Source: JBBDSV01 sp040904785 (GTDB lineage Bacteria; Actinomycetota; Nitriliruptoria; Nitriliruptorales; Nitriliruptoraceae). From it: a DNA stretch of 8,575 nt. A program made the position numbers and the translations under genes. Positions within the stretch are counted from its first letter, which is position 1. The number at the start of each line of letters is the position of its first letter. A model generated the notes under the pieces. The model worked only from the letters and a program-made list of their open reading frames with translations, did no database searches and was not told where the DNA came from. Shown piece after piece: positions 5,337-8,575 of the stretch. The stretch lies in the NCBI GenBank assembly GCA_040904785.1, contig JBBDSV010000033.1, positions 1 through 8,575 on the forward strand, written 5' to 3'.

Positions 5337-6742
5337 TCACCTCCGACGCCCTCGCCGTTCTCGCACTGACTTCCATCGCCCTGTTCGTCTTCGGACTCAA
5401 ACGGCTGTCCCGCGTGCGTACGGCCCGTAGTGGAAACGCGCTGCTCGCCGGCGGGATGCTGCTCGCGGTCATCATCACGCTGCTCGAGGTCGGCAGGGTC
5501 GACTACCGCTGGATCGTCGGCGGCCTCGTGCTCGGTGGTGCGATCGGCTGGGCGATCGTCGCTCGGGCGCAGGCAACCCAGATGCCGGAGATCGTGGCGC
5601 GGTTCAACGGGTTCGGCGGTGCCGCGTCGGCCCTGGTCGCCATGTCGCTGTTCTGGGCCAACGTTGTCGAGCCGGGCCGTGACGTCGTCGCCGCCGACGT
5701 GCTCGGCGTGACCCCGGCGATCACGCTGGTGCTTTCGGTGGTCATCGGCACGGTCACCCTGTCCGGCAGCATCTTTGCAGAACTCAAACTGCGTTCACGC
5801 GTGCCCGACGGGCGGATTCCCGCGCGTGCGGTCGTGATGCTGGGACTGCTTGCGGTCGCGATCGGTGTCGGTGTCTACGGCCTGTTCGGTACGGCCGACA
5901 TCGCGCTGGCAGAACTCGCCGTGATCGGTGTGCTGGCGGCTTCGCTGCTGGTCGGTGTGGTTCTCGTGCTGCCCATCGGCGGCGCCGACATGCCGGTGGT
6001 CATCAGCTTGCTGAACTCGCTGTCGGGCCTCGCCGCCGCCGCGACCGGATTCGCGCTGTCCAACCATCTGCTGATCATCGCCGGCACGATCGTGGGAGCC
6101 GCCGGACTCATCTTGACCCAGATCATGTGTGTCGCGATGAATCGGTCGTTGCTCAACGTGCTCGTCGGCGGATTCGGCGGCGGTGGCGCGAGCGACCACG
6201 GCGACTACGGCACGGTCGTGTCCGCTGACGCCGAATCGGCGGCGATGGTTCTGGAAGTGGCCGAATCGGTCATCATCGTGCCGGGTTACGGACTCGCGGC
6301 CGCGCGTGCCCAGAACGCGGCCCACAACGTTGCCAAGGCACTGATCGACCGCGGCGTCAACGTGCGCTTTGCGATTCATCCGGTCGCCGGGCGGATGCCG
6401 GGACACATGAACGTGGTGCTGGCGGAAGCCGAGGTGCCCTACGAACTGCTGGTCGAGATGAGCGAGATCAATCAGGACTTCGCCAACACCGACGCGGTGA
6501 TCGTCGTCGGCGCAAACGACGTCGTGAACCCTGCTGCACGGACCGAACCATCCAGCCCGATTGCGGGCATGCCCATTCTGGATGTCGAGCAGGCACGCCG
6601 TGTGTTCGTGATCAAGCGCAGCCTTTCGCCCGGCTATGCCGGCATAAAGAATGAGCTCTTCGAACGCGATCACACGGTCATGTTGTTCGGCGATGCCAAG
6701 GCGGTGCTCGACGATCTGGCTGCGCAGCTGTCATCGTCGTGA
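5333..6742 (+). CDS. pntB: NAD(P) transhydrogenase subunit beta
   Basis: A 469-residue beta subunit with membrane domain II followed by NADP(H)-binding domain III. Hydrophobic helices fill residues 4-270, and FNGFGGAASALVA (91-103) is a conserved block of the channel-forming part. Domain III begins after the glycine-rich linker GGFGGGGA (279-286). It contains the NADP fingerprint VPGYGLAAARAQ (316-327), HPVAGRMPGHMNVVLAEA (349-366), VVGANDVVNPAA (391-402) and KRSLSPGYAGI (428-438), all standard. ATG 5333 has GGAGG six bases upstream and overlaps the pntAB stop by four bases. The three genes thus form one translational unit. The product likely makes NADPH from NADH at the expense of the proton gradient. 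It ends 25 bp from the end of the convergent regulator gene, with no clear terminator. Confidence 0.97.
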   Translation: MITSDALAVLALTSIALFVFGLKRLSRVRTARSGNALLAGGMLLAVIITLLEVGRVDYRWIVGGLVLGGAIGWAIVARAQATQMPEIVARFNGFGGAASALVAMSLFWANVVEPGRDVVAADVLGVTPAITLVLSVVIGTVTLSGSIFAELKLRSRVPDGRIPARAVVMLGLLAVAIGVGVYGLFGTADIALAELAVIGVLAASLLVGVVLVLPIGGADMPVVISLLNSLSGLAAAATGFALSNHLLIIAGTIVGAAGLILTQIMCVAMNRSLLNVLVGGFGGGGASDHGDYGTVVSADAESAAMVLEVAESVIIVPGYGLAAARAQNAAHNVAKALIDRGVNVRFAIHPVAGRMPGHMNVVLAEAEVPYELLVEMSEINQDFANTDAVIVVGANDVVNPAARTEPSSPIAGMPILDVEQARRVFVIKRSLSPGYAGIKNELFERDHTVMLFGDAKAVLDDLAAQLSSS

Positions 6743-6767
6743 ACCTGCGCGCCGGGTGTGACGAGCG

Positions 6768-8387
6768 TCAGCGCGGTCGTCCGGCGTCGGGGTCACGCAT
6801 GGCGTGGATGAGCAGCGCCAGCTGGACGTTGAGCCGGACGCGGGCGTCGTCCATGAATGGTCCCAGGAGCTGGCTGAGCTTCTCGATGCGGTAGCGCAGC
6901 GTGTTGTAATGAAAGTGGAGGCGGCGGGATGCCTCTGCGACGTTGCCGCCGGTGTCGAGCAGTACTTCGAGTGTGGCACGCAGATCTGCGGCAGCCGGTG
7001 TGTCGGCACGGAGCCCGCCGAGCACTTCGGTCGCGAACACGTCGAGTTCGCGGTGATCCTCGACGAGCGACAGTACGCGGTAGGCGCCGAGGTCATCGAA
7101 GTGCGCCACCGCACCATCACCGGTGACGGTGCGTCCGATGTGCAGGGCGCGGACCGCCTGCTCATACGCATGGGCGACACCCGCGAGGTCGTCGACCGGT
7201 CGGGACATGCCGATCGACACCGAGACGCCGCCGGCGCGCGCATCGTCGACCAGGCGGCGGGCGAATGTGCGTGCGTCGGCCCGGCCGTCCGTTCCGCTGA
7301 ATGCCTCGGTGAGGATGACGGCTTCGGTGCTGAAGTGGACGATGGCCGCGTGCGGGTCGCGCGCCGTCACAATCGGGGAGACGCGCCGGGTCAGCGGTTG
7401 CCGCTCGGGTGCGTCGTGCGCGGTGCCGGGTGCATCGAGGCGGACGACGAGCGTGATGAGTCGACGTTCGAGGTCCCAGCCGAAGCTGCGAGCGCGGCGG
7501 ACGGCGTCGTCGACGTCGTCGACTCCACGCAACAGGTCGTGGACGAGGTCCGATCGGTACTTGTCCTCGACGGCCTGCAGCTCACGTGCCTTGGTGATCG
7601 TCAGCGCCGCCACGGTCGCGGCATTCTCGAGCGCCAACCGGTCGTCGGTCGCCAGCGCATCGCGACCGAGGACGATGACCTGGCCGTGGTCACGTGGACC
7701 TGCGGTGATGGGCGCGCAGGTGCACGGCAGTGTGCGGCCGTCGACGACCGCAAGATGGCGTCCGGCGTCGAGCAGGACCGTTTCGAGCGGGCTCGACAGT
7801 CCCAACGCATCGGTACCGGCAGCCGCCAGAACGTCGCCGTCGAGGTCGACGATCGCGCACGGCGCATCGATGAGCCCGGCGACGTCACGGGCGATCTCCG
7901 GCAGACCGTCGCCGCCGAGCACGAGTGCGAGAAACGCGCGGTGGATCTCCTCCGACCGGGCCAGCTTCGCCGCCTGGTCGTGCAGGATGTCGGTCAGTAC
8001 GTCGTGGAGGATCTCGTCGAAGCCGACGTCGTCGGGAAGCTGGATGATGGGAAATCCGCGACTGTCGGCGACGTCCAGGACGGCGTCGTCGAGCTGGTCG
8101 AGGTAGCGGCCGAGCTTGATCCCTATCCCGGCGAGACCCGCGTCGTCGAGGTCCGCGACGAGCTTGGGAAGCTCCTCGGGGTGGTCACGCAGCGGATAGG
8201 CGGTCGTGAGCAGCAGTTCGTGGGGCTTGACCCACGGCAGGATGTCGGGAACCTCCATGATGTTGAGGCGTTCGACGGACCGATCGAGGCCGCTGGCGCC
8301 GGCGAGCACCTTCGCGTCGGCGAGCACCGGCGAGGCGAGCACGTCACGAAGTGGTCGTGACGCGGTCGTCGCTGCCGTCATCACCAT
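6768..8387 (-). CDS. PucR/CdaR-family transcription regulator
   Basis: A 539-residue regulator of the PucR type. The N-terminal PucR domain (about 11-135) has the characteristic LNIMEVPDILPWVKPHELLLTT and GFPIIQLPDDVGFDEIL blocks. A middle region (about 140-300) is GAF-like by position, with the APCAIVDLDGDVLAAAG strand pattern. A CdaR GGDEF-like segment follows (about 305-420, including VSVSIGMSRPVDDLAGVAHAYEQAVRAL). The C-terminal helix-turn-helix (about 467-525) carries the family signature TGGNVAEASRRLHFHYNTLRYRIEKL. Such proteins control purine, amino-acid, polyamine or glycerate use; nothing here fixes the ligand. Three ATGs sit at 8393, 8387 and 8381. GGGGAG (8394-8399) touches the first, leaves six bases to the second and twelve to the third, so 8387 is preferred. 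Convergent with pntB and divergent from the right-edge gene, which is the most likely local target. Confidence 0.93.
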   Translation of the reverse strand: MVMTAATTASRPLRDVLASPVLADAKVLAGASGLDRSVERLNIMEVPDILPWVKPHELLLTTAYPLRDHPEELPKLVADLDDAGLAGIGIKLGRYLDQLDDAVLDVADSRGFPIIQLPDDVGFDEILHDVLTDILHDQAAKLARSEEIHRAFLALVLGGDGLPEIARDVAGLIDAPCAIVDLDGDVLAAAGTDALGLSSPLETVLLDAGRHLAVVDGRTLPCTCAPITAGPRDHGQVIVLGRDALATDDRLALENAATVAALTITKARELQAVEDKYRSDLVHDLLRGVDDVDDAVRRARSFGWDLERRLITLVVRLDAPGTAHDAPERQPLTRRVSPIVTARDPHAAIVHFSTEAVILTEAFSGTDGRADARTFARRLVDDARAGGVSVSIGMSRPVDDLAGVAHAYEQAVRALHIGRTVTGDGAVAHFDDLGAYRVLSLVEDHRELDVFATEVLGGLRADTPAAADLRATLEVLLDTGGNVAEASRRLHFHYNTLRYRIEKLSQLLGPFMDDARVRLNVQLALLIHAMRDPDAGRPR

Positions 8388-8393
8388 CACCAT
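8379..8393 (-). repeat. Hexamer repeat spanning the regulator start codon
   Basis: ATGGTGATGGTGATG on the minus strand is two and a half copies of ATGGTG right after a GGGGAG ribosome site. Each unit supplies an ATG in the same frame, so the gain or loss of a unit would move the preferred start without breaking the frame. Confidence 0.75.
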
Positions 8394-8501
8394 CTCCCCG
8401 AGGTGGCCAGATGCGCTTGGCAGTCAACGCTAGCGCACGCCTCATTCCATTGGCGATAGTCGACATGGAGGCGGCGGGGGGTCGTGGCTAGGGTGCACGT
8501 C
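8388..8501. promoter_or_regulatory. Divergent region between the PucR-type regulator and the right-edge gene
   Basis: On the minus strand TAGCGT (8432 to 8427) is a candidate -10 for the regulator, giving a leader of about 33 bases. On the plus strand TAGGGT (8489-8494) is a candidate -10 whose expected start point falls on GTG 8502. Neither has a clear -35 box. A GTCGAC palindrome lies at 8459-8464. Confidence 0.35.
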
Positions 8502-8575
8502 GTGGAGCACGGCGTCCACGATCGCTTGAGCGATCGTGTGAACCGCGCGGTGCGCCTGGCCATGCGGGTGCGGGC
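8502..8575 (+). CDS. Unrecognised protein, 5' end only
   Basis: The first 24 codons of a possible gene continue past the right edge: MEHGVHDRLSDRVNRAVRLA and onward, basic and amphipathic. GTG 8502 is chosen because TAGGGT stands seven bases upstream, so the message could be leaderless; no Shine-Dalgarno sequence is present. Later in-frame starts are GTG 8538 and ATG 8562; with either, the palindrome at 8517-8538 would lie in the leader, not the coding part. I do not recognise the family from so few residues. Its divergent position makes it a candidate target of the PucR-type regulator. Confidence 0.35.
   Translation, partial: MEHGVHDRLSDRVNRAVRLAMRVR
8517..8538. repeat. 22-bp inverted repeat with 10-bp arms
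   Basis: CACGATCGCT and AGCGATCGTG are perfect reverse complements separated by TG. Each arm contains the smaller palindrome CGATCG. The position, 15-36 bases after the predicted start point of the right-edge gene, suits an operator for a dimeric regulator. As RNA, the two-base loop is too tight unless one or two pairs open. Confidence 0.8.

Noticed and set aside
5795..6673. 292-residue minus-strand open frame opposite pntB
   Set aside because: It is rich in His, Asp, Gln and Arg, as expected for the antisense of a high-GC membrane and NADP-binding gene; there is no independent start signal.
6743..6790. Possible terminator between pntB and the PucR-type regulator (TGACG-AG-CGTCA at 6759-6770)
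   Set aside because: The five-base arms with a two-base loop do not make a credible hairpin and no T-run follows; it also overlaps the regulator's stop codon.
6804..8360. 518-residue open frame on the plus strand antisense to the PucR-type regulator
   Set aside because: It lies wholly opposite a gene with clear family motifs, its composition is that of a GC-bias shadow, and it has no recognisable domain.

Overview
The window looks like chromosomal DNA of a high-GC actinobacterium. This rests on very high GC with strong third-position GC bias, frequent GTG starts, 4-base gene overlaps, TANNNT -10 boxes with poor -35 boxes, two probable leaderless starts, and a three-gene (split alpha) proton-translocating transhydrogenase. 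A member of Acidimicrobiia or Actinomycetes is a guess; the sequence alone does not fix the taxon. I see no insertion sequence, CRISPR array, tRNA or rRNA.

Left block (1-1128, minus strand): a membrane-anchored protein of unusual design (a sigma-70 region-2-like N-terminus, one transmembrane helix and a 115-residue acidic Pro/Gly/Ser/Thr tail) is followed by the first ~120 residues of a PLP-dependent aromatic-amino-acid-decarboxylase-family enzyme, which runs off the left edge. Next block (1209-2701, plus strand): an NmrA/SDR-like Rossmann protein with an eroded glycine motif is translationally coupled to a HAD hydrolase of the phosphoglycolate-phosphatase type.

Centre (2673-6742): ilvC (ketol-acid reductoisomerase) on the minus strand converges on, and overlaps, the HAD gene. 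It is divergent from the operon pntAA-pntAB-pntB, which encodes NAD(P) transhydrogenase. The 238-bp region between them carries a candidate -10 box for each direction, with the same heptamer beside each, and on the pnt side a 22-bp tandem duplication ending in a small GNRA-loop hairpin flush against a near-perfect Shine-Dalgarno sequence. KARI consumes NADPH and transhydrogenase makes it, so shared control would make metabolic sense, though this is inference.

Right block (6768-8575): a full-length PucR/CdaR-type transcription regulator on the minus strand converges on pntB, with 25 bp between the stops. It is divergent from the 5' end of an unrecognised plus-strand gene that carries a 22-bp near-perfect palindrome next to its predicted leaderless start.

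Most of the window is ordinary housekeeping sequence. The parts most worth a second look are the sigma-like membrane protein with its decarboxylase partner, the pnt leader, and the palindrome at the right edge.
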